Of a stretch of DNA of 64,000 nt, positions 7,368 through 15,484 are shown piece by piece. Source of the stretch: Nocardioides sp. (GTDB lineage Bacteria; Actinomycetota; Actinomycetes; Propionibacteriales; Nocardioidaceae); the NCBI GenBank assembly GCA_002729525.1, contig PBYI01000053.1, forward strand, positions 372,001 to 436,000, read 5' to 3'. Made by a program: the position numbers and the translations under genes. The notes under the pieces are model-generated. The model had not been told where the DNA came from, made no database searches, and was given only the letters and a program-made list of their open reading frames with translations. The number at the start of each line of letters is the position of its first letter. Position 1 is the stretch's first letter.

Positions 7368-9898
7368 GTCAGGCTCCACGCGCGCACGGCGTTGGCGCGG
7401 TTGACCAGCTCGACGCGCCGCTCGACGTCGGAGGCGTCGCGGGCGAGGGTGCGGTAGGCCTGCTCGATGCCGGCGCGCAGGCCGGCCTCGGTGGCGTCGT
7501 ACGTGCCGACCGTGGCGCCGTGCCCCGGGCGCGCTCCCCCGGTGACGGCGTCGAGCGCCTCCTCCAGGATCCGCACGGTGTAGTCGCCCAGCGTGGCCTG
7601 GTCCAGCTCGACGGACTGGATCGAGCGCATCGCCTGGTCGAGGGCGCGGACGTCGCCGGAGCCGCTGCCGCGGGCGTGGCCGAGCAGCACCTCCGCCCGC
7701 AGCTGGCGGCTCTCGGGGTAGCCGCGGCTGGTCCGGGGCACCAGGTCGAGGGCGGCCACGGCACCCGAGGCGTCACCCCACTCGGCGCGCACGCGAGCCA
7801 TGCCGAACGCCGCCGGGGCGACGTACGACGCGTCGGTGCGCGCGCAGGTCTCGTACAGCCCCTCGGCGACGCCGGGTGCGCCACCGCGCTCGCAGGCGAC
7901 GGCCAGCGCGAGCTTGGGCGCCAGCTCGCCGGGCACCTGCTGGTAGACGGCGTTGAACGCCGACTGCGCGCGGTCCCACTGCCCGGCCTGGACGGCGGCG
8001 AGCCCGTCGACCCACAGTGCCCGCCACTCCCAGGGGTCCTCGGCCAGCAGCTCGGCGGCGACCTGCTGGGCCAGCGCGGGGTTCTCCAGGCGCAGGCACT
8101 CCTGGGCGCGGGCCAGGCGCACCTCGGGCGACTGCTCGGGCGCCTGGTCGGTGAGCACCCGCAGCCGCTCGGCTGGGTCGGTGGCGCCGATACCCGACAA
8201 CCAGGCGTGCTGCGGGTCGGTGGTGTCCTCGCGCAGCCCGGGCAGCTGCTCCCAGCCCAGCACGCTGCGCGACGTCGTCGGGGCGTGGAAGAGCACCGAC
8301 GACGCCGAGGTCAGGGCGGTGCCGGTGGTCTGCTCGGCGACCACCTCGCGCAGCACCCCGAGCATCTGGGTGCGCAGTTCGTCGACCGAGGCGAACCGGT
8401 CGGCCGGGTCGGGGGCGCAGCACTTCGCGGCCAGCCAGTAGAGCGAGTCGTGGCGCGCGAACAACGGCGTCTGCTCGGGCGGCGGGAGGGTGTGCAGGTA
8501 GGTGCCCTGGTAGCCGCGGAACTCCATCGCCAGCACCAGCAGCGTGCGGCCGATCGTGTAGATGTCCGAGGCGATGCTCGGGCCGACCTGGGCGACCTCG
8601 GGCGCCTGGTAGCCGACGGTGCCGTAGATCGCCGACTCGTCGTCGTCGATGCGGCGCACGCCACCGAGGTCGATCAGCTTGAGGGCGTCGCCGACCTGGA
8701 TCATGTTGTCGGGCTTGAAGTCGCAGTAGACCAGCCCGAGATCGTGCAGGTAGCTGAACGCCGGGAGGATCTCCAGGCAGAAGGCCAGCGCCTGGTCGAG
8801 CGGGAGCGGGTCGTAGAGACCGCCCTTGGCCTTCATCCGGTCCTTGAGCAGCTGCTTGAGCGAGCGGCCGCCGACGTACTCCATGACGATGTAGCCCGCG
8901 CCCTCGTGCGTCACGAAGTTGTAGATCTCGACGATCAGCGGGTGCTCGACCTGGGCCAGGAACTGCTGCTCGGCGATCGCGGCGGCCAGGGCGTCGGGGT
9001 CGCCGGAGTTGAGCAGACCCTTGAGCACGACCCACCGGTCCGAGACGTTCTTGTCGCGGCCCAGGTAGATCCAGCCGAGACCGCCGTGCGCGAGCGCGCC
9101 GACCATCTCGTACTGCCCGGCCACCAGGTCGCCGGGTCGGAGCTTCGGGGTGAAGGAGAACTGCTGGCGGCAGTGCGCGCAGAAGCCCTCGGTGCGCCCG
9201 GGCTTGCCGTCGCGACCGCGCCCGACGGGCTTGCCGCACTTGGAGCAGAAGCGCTTGTTCTCCGGCACCTGCGGGTCGGGGTTGAGCGCCGCGGACGGGT
9301 CGACCGACGGCGCCGGGGGCACCGAGGTCAGGCCGGCGCCGATGCGGGCGGCCCGCAGCCGGGAGGAGGCGTCGCGGGCGCGGCGGGTGGCGACGCTGCC
9401 GGCGCCCGCGCGGGCCGAGCCGAACGCCGCGGAGCCGATCCGGGCCGAGGAGGTGGCGACCGAGACGTCGTCCGGCATCTCGCCCGGGACGCCCGGACCG
9501 GGGACGACCACCTGGGGCCCGGCGGAGGTCACACCCGCCATGCCGCAGGTGTCGCAGTAGCCGTCGGCGATGGTGCCTGTGCAGCCGGGCTGGGCGCACG
9601 GGGAGCCGTCGGGGGCGGGCACGCTCGCGGCCCGGGACGAGGCCGGCGCGGACGCCGCCGGAGCGCTGCTGCCGGGCGCCGCGGCCATCCCGCAGGTGTC
9701 GCAGTAGCCGTCGGCGATCGTGCCGGCGCAGCCGGGCTGGGAGCAGGCGGCGCCGTCGTGCGCGGGCGCGGCGGCCGCCGGGGCGACCGGGCTGGCGGGC
9801 GCGGCCGGGATGGTGCCGCCGCCCGGCGGGGCCATGCCGCAGGTGTCGCAGTAGCCGTCGGCGATCGTGCCGGTGCAGCCCGGCTGGGTGCAGCTCAC
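7364..9898 (-). CDS. pknG: Ser/Thr protein kinase G with triple N-terminal zinc-knuckle repeats
   Basis: 844 residues. Residues ~1-110 hold three near-identical C-x3-GC-TIADGYCDTCGMA modules, then an Ala-rich linker, then a rubredoxin-like domain ('FCSKCGKPVGRGRDG' ... 'GFCAHC'). The kinase domain has the ATP-binding Lys in 'VVLKGLL', catalytic 'LVYCDFKPDN' and 'LIDLGG' (PknG-type DLG replacing DFG), then a TPR-rich C-terminus. This is the PknG architecture; in Mycobacterium the kinase phosphorylates the FHA protein GarA and controls 2-oxoglutarate/glutamate flux. The triple repeat is extra compared with what I recall of mycobacterial PknG. Starts with GTGA overlap on the preceding orf. Confidence 0.95.
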   Translation of the reverse strand: MSCTQPGCTGTIADGYCDTCGMAPPGGGTIPAAPASPVAPAAAAPAHDGAACSQPGCAGTIADGYCDTCGMAAAPGSSAPAASAPASSRAASVPAPDGSPCAQPGCTGTIADGYCDTCGMAGVTSAGPQVVVPGPGVPGEMPDDVSVATSSARIGSAAFGSARAGAGSVATRRARDASSRLRAARIGAGLTSVPPAPSVDPSAALNPDPQVPENKRFCSKCGKPVGRGRDGKPGRTEGFCAHCRQQFSFTPKLRPGDLVAGQYEMVGALAHGGLGWIYLGRDKNVSDRWVVLKGLLNSGDPDALAAAIAEQQFLAQVEHPLIVEIYNFVTHEGAGYIVMEYVGGRSLKQLLKDRMKAKGGLYDPLPLDQALAFCLEILPAFSYLHDLGLVYCDFKPDNMIQVGDALKLIDLGGVRRIDDDESAIYGTVGYQAPEVAQVGPSIASDIYTIGRTLLVLAMEFRGYQGTYLHTLPPPEQTPLFARHDSLYWLAAKCCAPDPADRFASVDELRTQMLGVLREVVAEQTTGTALTSASSVLFHAPTTSRSVLGWEQLPGLREDTTDPQHAWLSGIGATDPAERLRVLTDQAPEQSPEVRLARAQECLRLENPALAQQVAAELLAEDPWEWRALWVDGLAAVQAGQWDRAQSAFNAVYQQVPGELAPKLALAVACERGGAPGVAEGLYETCARTDASYVAPAAFGMARVRAEWGDASGAVAALDLVPRTSRGYPESRQLRAEVLLGHARGSGSGDVRALDQAMRSIQSVELDQATLGDYTVRILEEALDAVTGGARPGHGATVGTYDATEAGLRAGIEQAYRTLARDASDVERRVELVNRANAVRAWSLT

Positions 9899-11079
9899 GA
9901 GGCCTCCCCCTGGGTGTCGGTGCTGGTCGGGCCGGTCGGGCCGGTCTGGCCGGTCGGGTGGTCCGCGGGCGCCGGGACGTGCGGCGCCTGCTCCAGCCAC
10001 GCCTGGTACGTCGCCACGAGCTGCCGGCACACCGGCATCGGCGCCGGGCGCCGCTCCAGCACCTCGCGGGCACGCTGCTCGCTGATCCGCAGGTCGCCGC
10101 GGTCGGCGTACCCCAGGGCGGTGGCCTTGGCGACGTAGGCGTCGAGGAGGCCGACGAGCTGCTCGTGCTCGGCGAGCGCGCCGGCGTACGCGTCCTGCGC
10201 CATCGTCAGCGCCTGGCCGACCCGGTCGAGACGCTCGCGGTAGGGCCCGATCTCGTCGGGGGTCACCGGCACCTCGCCGAGCGCGGCGACGTCCGGGACG
10301 GCGTAGCGGGGGGCGGGCTGGACCGTGCGGACGCACTCGGCGGCGAGCACCGCCAGCGCAGCGGCACGGGCCTCGGTCTCGGTGCGCTGCTCGCGGGCGG
10401 CGAGCACCTGGTCGCGGGCCTCGCGGCGGCGGGCGTTGCCGACGATGAGGTCGCGCTCGAAGACGGCGGCGTCGTTCTCGAGCGGTCCGAGCAGCCCGCC
10501 GACGTCGGCGCCGCGGCCGGCCTTGTCGGAGACCTGCTGGAGCCGCGCGAGCAGCTGGGCGAGCCGGTCGACCTTGGGCTGGCGGCCGTGCTCGGGCTCG
10601 AGGGCGAGCTGGTCGCGCACCCGCTCGAGCTGGGCGCGGATCCGGGCGACGTCGGCGGCGGTCTCGTGCGCGGCCGGCGCCAGGCTGAGGGTGACCCGCA
10701 GCTGGGCGACGAGCGCGTCGCAGAGCCGGCAGGCCTCGGGCACCGACCCGGCGGTGCCGTCGAGGCGGCCGTGGATGAGGGTCGCGATCCGCTCCCGCTC
10801 GACGTCGAGCACGCGCCCGCCGTCCCAGGTCGCCCACATCAGCCGGTAGCGGTCGGAGACGGCCTTCCACAGCGACATCGCCAGCGCGGTGTCGTCGGCG
10901 ACCTCCTGGCCGCGGCCGGCGGCGAGCGCGGCCTGGTCGAGGCGGTCGAGCTCGTGGCGGCGGGTGCGCACCCAGGTGTCGAGGTCGGTGAGGTACGGCC
11001 CCAGGAGGTACGCCGAGGGCGCGGTGCCGAGCGCGCCGGGGGCGTCGGGCGGTGGGGCGAGGACGTCGGTCACGCTCAC
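9895..11079 (-). CDS. Helical (coiled-coil-like) protein of the pknG operon, function unknown
   Basis: 394 residues, soluble, no signal peptide. Long Ala/Leu/Arg/Glu-rich stretches (~95-290) predict extended helices or coiled coil. The C-terminus (~300-365) is helical and is followed by a Gly/Pro/Thr tail (GQTGPTGPTSTDTQGE). No catalytic motif is seen. It sits between glnH and pknG, overlapping both by 4 nt, so it is probably translated in fixed ratio with the kinase and may be a scaffold. I do not recognise the family. Confidence 0.8.
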   Translation of the reverse strand: MSVTDVLAPPPDAPGALGTAPSAYLLGPYLTDLDTWVRTRRHELDRLDQAALAAGRGQEVADDTALAMSLWKAVSDRYRLMWATWDGGRVLDVERERIATLIHGRLDGTAGSVPEACRLCDALVAQLRVTLSLAPAAHETAADVARIRAQLERVRDQLALEPEHGRQPKVDRLAQLLARLQQVSDKAGRGADVGGLLGPLENDAAVFERDLIVGNARRREARDQVLAAREQRTETEARAAALAVLAAECVRTVQPAPRYAVPDVAALGEVPVTPDEIGPYRERLDRVGQALTMAQDAYAGALAEHEQLVGLLDAYVAKATALGYADRGDLRISEQRAREVLERRPAPMPVCRQLVATYQAWLEQAPHVPAPADHPTGQTGPTGPTSTDTQGEAS

Positions 11080-12044
11080 CGCCCGTACACCGGGGTCGGC
11101 GGCGCGACGTCGACGCCGAGCGTCGGACGCAGCCAGGTGTCGTACGACTGCTTCCAGCGGCCGTCGGCGACGTAGTCCTCGAGCACGCCGTTGACGAAGC
11201 GGACCAGGTCGGTCTGCTGGGCGTTGACGCCCACGCCGTACGGCTCCGCGGTGAGCTGCTCGGTGTCGAGCACCTCGGCGTACGGGTCCTGCGCGGCGAG
11301 CCCCGCGAGGACGGTGTCGTCGGTGCTGACGCCGTCGGCCTCGCCGGCCTGGAACTTGATCATGCACTCGGAGTTGTCGCCGGCGGTGACCGGGACGGCG
11401 TCGGGCTGGATCTGCTGGATGTTCTCGATCGAGGTCGTGCCCGACGGGGCGCAGATCCGCTTGTCGGCGAGGTCCTCGATGCTCTCGATCCCGGCGTCGG
11501 TGCCGACGAGCACCTTCTGCCCGGCCGGGTAGTACTCCGCGGAGAACGCCACCAGCTGCCACCGCGTGCAGTTGATCGTGGTGTTGCGGACGACGACGTC
11601 GACCGACCCCTCCTGGAGGGAGGTGAAGCGCTCGGCGGCGGTGATCACCTTGAGCTCGACGTACTTCGAGCCCTGCTTCTGCGGGACGCCGAAGATCGCG
11701 GCCGCGATGGCGTCGACGAGGTCGATGTCGAAGCCGACGATCTCGCCGGTCCGGGCGTCGCGCGCGGCCAGCAGCTCGGTGTCGGCGGCCACGCCGGCGA
11801 CCAGCCGGCCGCGCGCGCGGATCGCCTCGACGTCGGCACTGTTCGCCGCCTCCGCCCGCGGCGCGTACGACGCGAGCTGGCTGCCGTCGTTCTCGCACGG
11901 CTCGGTGGTGTCGCCACCGCCGGAGCCGGACGTCTCGGGCGCCGCGGACGGCACGACGGTCGCGTCGTACCCCGCGCAGCCGGTGAGGAGCAGGGCCGCG
12001 GCGAGCAGCGCGGCGGCGGGCCGGAGGATGGGGCGGGTGCTCAC
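11076..12044 (-). CDS. glnH: Glutamate/aspartate-binding lipoprotein (GlnH-like)
   Basis: 322 residues. A lipoprotein signal peptide ends in LLLTG-C with the lipid-carrying Cys at position 23. It is followed by a family 3 periplasmic solute-binding domain ('FDIDLVDAIAAAIFG', 'RFTSLQEGSVDVVV', 'KRICAPSGTTSIENIQ'). No permease or ATPase for an importer is adjacent; instead it lies between glnX and the pknG unit, as in M. tuberculosis, where GlnH senses Glu/Asp outside the membrane and signals through GlnX to PknG. So it is more likely a sensor than an uptake protein. GTG 12044 overlaps the glnX stop by 4 nt. Confidence 0.92.
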   Translation of the reverse strand: MSTRPILRPAAALLAAALLLTGCAGYDATVVPSAAPETSGSGGGDTTEPCENDGSQLASYAPRAEAANSADVEAIRARGRLVAGVAADTELLAARDARTGEIVGFDIDLVDAIAAAIFGVPQKQGSKYVELKVITAAERFTSLQEGSVDVVVRNTTINCTRWQLVAFSAEYYPAGQKVLVGTDAGIESIEDLADKRICAPSGTTSIENIQQIQPDAVPVTAGDNSECMIKFQAGEADGVSTDDTVLAGLAAQDPYAEVLDTEQLTAEPYGVGVNAQQTDLVRFVNGVLEDYVADGRWKQSYDTWLRPTLGVDVAPPTPVYGR

Positions 12045-13321
12045 GCGTACTCCCTCCGTCGCTGGTTGACGCCCCACGTCGCGGCCCCGGCCGCAGCCAG
12101 GCCGCCGAGCAGCGTCAGCAGGGCGAGGCCGAGGGTGAGGGCGCCGCCGCCGCTGAAGCCGTCGGTGGCCAGCGCGGCGTTCTCCTCGGTGACCTGGGCG
12201 GCGGTCGCGTCGACCTCGGCGAGCAGGGCGCTGGGGGCGTCGTCGGCCTCGGAGGTGGCGAGCTCGACCGCGCGGTCCCAGCTGCCGCGGTCGTCGCGCT
12301 GGCGGACGACGTCGTGCTGTTCGACGTACTGCCGCCAGGCGTTGAGCGTGATGGGCGAGGCGTTCTCCTCGACGACGGCCGCGGCCGGGTCGAAGGCGTT
12401 CTCCTCGTAGACCGCGCCGGAGCCGCGGTTGACCAGACCGAGCGCCTCGGCGGCCTTCGCGTCGTTGGCGGCCGAGCGGGCGGCGGCCTCGTCGACGGCC
12501 GTGCGGTAGGGACCGTCGCGGGTGTCGGCGTTGCTGGACGCACGGGCGCCGGCGTTGGCGGCGCCGAGGATCGCGACCACCGCGACCACGCCGGCGGCGG
12601 CGAGCAGGCCCACGTTGAGGCGGCGGTGGAAGCGGACGGCGAGCGCCCGGTTGGTCCACCACAGGCCGACGAGCGCGAGCAGCGCGAGCCCGAGCAGCCA
12701 CGACGGGTGGTGCCCGCCCATCTCGTCGGTCGCGCGGGCGGAGTTGGCCGAGACCAGCGCGTCGACCGCGGGCAGCGCCTGCTCGCGCAGGATCGACCCG
12801 GCCTGGTTGAGGTAGGCGATCGCGATGACGAGCTGCTGGCGGTTGAGGTCGCGGGCCTGCGCCACGGCGGTGGTGTACGCCGACACCGCACGGTTGAGGT
12901 CGCCCAGCACCGCCCGGTCGGCGGGCTGGGCGTCGGCGGCGTCGGTCAGCAGGCCGAGCACGTCGTCGATCGCCGCGTCGTACGCCGCCCGCTGGTCGGC
13001 GGGCTCGAGGCCGCCGACGAGGAACCCGGTGGTCGCGATGGCGTCCGCGCGCAGGAGCAGCGAGCGCACCTCCTGCACCCGCACGACCTGCTCGGTGTTG
13101 TCGGCGGCCCGGCCGTCGGCGCGGAAGGCGAGCACCTGGACGACCGCGGCCAGCACGGCGAAGACCAGGCACACGGTGACCGCGACGACCTGGAGCCGGT
13201 TGAGCAGGCGCGGGGTGTCCTCGGTGACGTCGCGCTCGGGCGCGTGGGCGCGGGAGGCGACCGGACCGGCGGGACCGGGCTGCACGGCCGGGGGCGGCGG
13301 TGCGGAGGCGGTCTGGCTCAC
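12041..13321 (-). CDS. glnX: Membrane sensor/transducer GlnX
   Basis: 426 residues. A Pro-rich cytoplasmic N-terminus (~1-45) is followed by a membrane helix (~46-68), an extracytoplasmic helical domain (~69-205), two helices (~208-225 and ~240-258), a second extracytoplasmic domain and a last helix near 395-415 with a short basic tail (NQRRREYA). The two helical outer domains resemble four-helix-bundle sensory domains. Position before glnH and pknG and topology match Rv0412c (GlnX), which passes amino-acid binding by GlnH to PknG. GTG 13321 overlaps the upstream ATPase stop by 4 nt. Confidence 0.9.
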   Translation of the reverse strand: MSQTASAPPPPAVQPGPAGPVASRAHAPERDVTEDTPRLLNRLQVVAVTVCLVFAVLAAVVQVLAFRADGRAADNTEQVVRVQEVRSLLLRADAIATTGFLVGGLEPADQRAAYDAAIDDVLGLLTDAADAQPADRAVLGDLNRAVSAYTTAVAQARDLNRQQLVIAIAYLNQAGSILREQALPAVDALVSANSARATDEMGGHHPSWLLGLALLALVGLWWTNRALAVRFHRRLNVGLLAAAGVVAVVAILGAANAGARASSNADTRDGPYRTAVDEAAARSAANDAKAAEALGLVNRGSGAVYEENAFDPAAAVVEENASPITLNAWRQYVEQHDVVRQRDDRGSWDRAVELATSEADDAPSALLAEVDATAAQVTEENAALATDGFSGGGALTLGLALLTLLGGLAAAGAATWGVNQRRREYA

Positions 13322-14919
13322 GGCTCCTCCTGGGGTACGTCGGGCCGGCTCGCGGCGGTCTCGTCGGGCGGGCCGGGGGGTCCTTCCCCGGCGTCGGGCC
13401 CGTCAACCCCGCCGGTCCCCTCGAGGCCGCCGACCAGGTCGACCACGTCCACCTCGGGCACCTCGACCGGCGGGTCGAGCGGCTCCAGCGGGTCGAGGTC
13501 CTCGGCGACGAGGGTGCGCAGCTGCTCCAGCGTCGGCTCCTCGACGTCGCGCAGCCGCCAGGCGTGCCGGCCGATCGCGGCCTCCAGCAGGTTGCGGACG
13601 TAGCGGGCGTTGCCGAAGCTCGGTCCGCGCTCGACGCGCAGCAGCAGCCCGCGCAGGTGCTCGGTGACGGCGTCGTCGACGTCGTACTCCGCTCCCCCGG
13701 CCATCAGGCCGAAGATCGCCACGAGCTCGTCGTCGGTGTAGTCGTCGAACTCCAGCGTGGTGCGGAAGCGGCTCTCCAGGCCGGGGTTCTGCCCGATGAA
13801 CGCAGCCATCGGCACGGGGTAGCCGGCCACGATGACGACGAGGTCGTCGCGGCGGTCCTCCATCTCCTTGACCAGGGTGTCGACCGCCTCCTTGCCGTAC
13901 TGGTCGCCGGCGAGGGAGTAGGCCTCGTCGACGAAGAGCACGCCCCCGGCGGCCGACGCGACGACCTCGCTGGTCTTCATGGCGGTCTGGCCGAGGTAGC
14001 CGGCGACGAGCTCGGAGCGGTCGACCTCGACGAGCTGACCCTGCGAGAGCAGGCCGAGCGCCTTGTAGATGCCGGCCACCAGCCGCGCGACGGTCGTCTT
14101 GCCGGTACCGGGATTGCCGTTGAAGACCAGGTGGCGGGTGATCGTGGGGCTCTTCAGCCCCGCGTCGCGACGCAGGCCCTCGACGCGCAGCAGCGCGGCC
14201 TGGCGATGGATCTCGGCCTTGACCTCGGCGAGGCCCACGAGCCCGTCGAGCTCGGCGAGCAGCTCCTCGACGGACCGCTCCGGCTCGTGCTCCTCCTCCG
14301 GCTCGAGCTCGACCTCATCCGTGGGCGGCGGCGCGCTCGCGACCGGGGTCGGGGCGCTCTGCTGGGGCCCGGCGTCGGGTGCGGGCGTGGGGGTGGGTGC
14401 CGGCGTGGGTGCCGGGGTGGGCGCGCTCAGTCCCGCCAGCCGCCGCTGCACGTCGGACAGCTGGCGGCGCAGCACGTCGGCCACCTCGTCGCCCAGGGTC
14501 GGCACGCTCGGTCGGGTCACCGGGGTCGGCGTGAGCTGGGCCGCGGCCGCGGTGGCGGCGTTGCCGGTGGCGCGTGGGGAGCCCTCCCCGAGACCGGCCC
14601 CGGCCTCGGCGACGGCCGCCAGCGCGGCGGCGTACGACGGCGCCTGCGGCGAGCCGCCCGCGGCGAGCGCGCTCATCGTGGCCGTGGGTCCCACCCGGTA
14701 GCGGCGCCCGCGGGAGGCGGCGTCGTAGAACTCCGAGGCGCCGCGGGGCCGGCCCGTGGCGGTGCACCAGTCGACGAACGCGCCGGTGCTCGGCTCGGCG
14801 ACGGTCGCGGCCAGTGCCTCACCCTCGCGCCGGGCGGTACCGGGGTCGGCGCCGGCCCGCTCGGCGACCTCGGCGAGCGAGGACAGCGCGTCGGTCAGGG
14901 CGGTCGCGGCGGCGCTCAC
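13318..14919 (-). CDS. AAA+ ATPase (CbxX/CfxQ-like)
   Basis: 533 residues. N-terminal ~150 residues are helical/Ala-rich, then a Pro-Thr-Ala linker (~165-200) and acidic stretch (~210-225). A CbxX/CfxQ-type AAA+ domain (~230-490) has Walker A GNPGTGKT, Walker B 'GGVLFVDEAYSL', an arginine finger region 'NPGLESRFRTTLEF' and sensor 2 'GNARYVRNLLE'. A Pro/Asp/Glu-rich tail follows. Such ATPases (related to rubisco activase CbxX and the type VII EccA) remodel protein complexes. It is probably the energy-using partner in this signalling operon, overlapping glnX by 4 nt. The client is unknown. Confidence 0.9.
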   Translation of the reverse strand: MSAAATALTDALSSLAEVAERAGADPGTARREGEALAATVAEPSTGAFVDWCTATGRPRGASEFYDAASRGRRYRVGPTATMSALAAGGSPQAPSYAAALAAVAEAGAGLGEGSPRATGNAATAAAAQLTPTPVTRPSVPTLGDEVADVLRRQLSDVQRRLAGLSAPTPAPTPAPTPTPAPDAGPQQSAPTPVASAPPPTDEVELEPEEEHEPERSVEELLAELDGLVGLAEVKAEIHRQAALLRVEGLRRDAGLKSPTITRHLVFNGNPGTGKTTVARLVAGIYKALGLLSQGQLVEVDRSELVAGYLGQTAMKTSEVVASAAGGVLFVDEAYSLAGDQYGKEAVDTLVKEMEDRRDDLVVIVAGYPVPMAAFIGQNPGLESRFRTTLEFDDYTDDELVAIFGLMAGGAEYDVDDAVTEHLRGLLLRVERGPSFGNARYVRNLLEAAIGRHAWRLRDVEEPTLEQLRTLVAEDLDPLEPLDPPVEVPEVDVVDLVGGLEGTGGVDGPDAGEGPPGPPDETAASRPDVPQEEP

Positions 14920-14965
14920 CGGTTGCTCCTCACGGTGCGGGTCGGGGTGCCGGTCGGGGTGCCGG

Positions 14966-15469
14966 TCACGGGGTGCCCAGCGAGAGGTCGCCGCCCGAAG
15001 CCTGGTGCCCGAACTTCGCCTCGAGGAACATGCCGTGCGCGAGCAACGCCTGCGCGTCGGCCCGGTTGGCGGCGTCGAGGATGTCGTCCATCGTCGAGGC
15101 GAGCAGCTCCAGCTGCTCCACGAGCACCATCAGCGAGGTCTTGTAGCCGTCGATCGGCCGGGTGTCGGCCCAGTCGCGTGGCAGGCGGAGGTAGGCGCCG
15201 ACCGCCTCGGGCAGGTACGTCGTCGCGGTGGCCACCACGGAGTACGACTCCTGGCTGCCCAGTCCGAGGTTGCGCAGCCGCGGCAGCGTGTCGTTGATGG
15301 TGCGCGCGATCCGCACCACCCGCGACGTCACCACGGGCGGCGCGTTCTGCTGCGAGAGCAGCGCGTTGACCCGGTTGAGCGAGGCCAGCACGTCCGCCTC
15401 GGTCGGCGGTGCCGCCACCGGTGCGGCGTCCGGCTCGGACCGCCCTCTGAACCACGACCTCAGTCCCAC
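14966..15469 (-). CDS. Small helical protein next to telA (XpaC-like candidate)
   Basis: 167 residues. A short basic, Trp-containing N-terminus (MGLRSWFRGR) is followed by a helical core with 'LPRLRNLGL', 'TYLPEAVGAYLRLPRDWA' and a heptad-like C-terminal helix. In Bacillus, telA is paired with xpaC, whose product has a similar helical 'YLP..' layout; position and size fit an XpaC-like partner of TelA, but similarity is weak by eye. It starts 15 nt after the telA stop and ends 46 nt before the AAA+ gene. Confidence 0.65.
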   Translation of the reverse strand: MGLRSWFRGRSEPDAAPVAAPPTEADVLASLNRVNALLSQQNAPPVVTSRVVRIARTINDTLPRLRNLGLGSQESYSVVATATTYLPEAVGAYLRLPRDWADTRPIDGYKTSLMVLVEQLELLASTMDDILDAANRADAQALLAHGMFLEAKFGHQASGGDLSLGTP

Positions 15470-15484
15470 TGGTCAGCCGGCTGC

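Noticed and set aside
7364..10870. pknG extended to 1168 residues at the N-terminus
   Set aside because: The extra 324 residues are Arg/Pro/Ala noise overlapping the upstream orf; GTG 9898 with a GTGA overlap and ribosome site is the better start.
11076..12044. Glutamine ABC importer
   Set aside because: A binding lipoprotein is present but no permease or importer ATPase; neighbours are glnX and pknG, so a sensor role is more likely.
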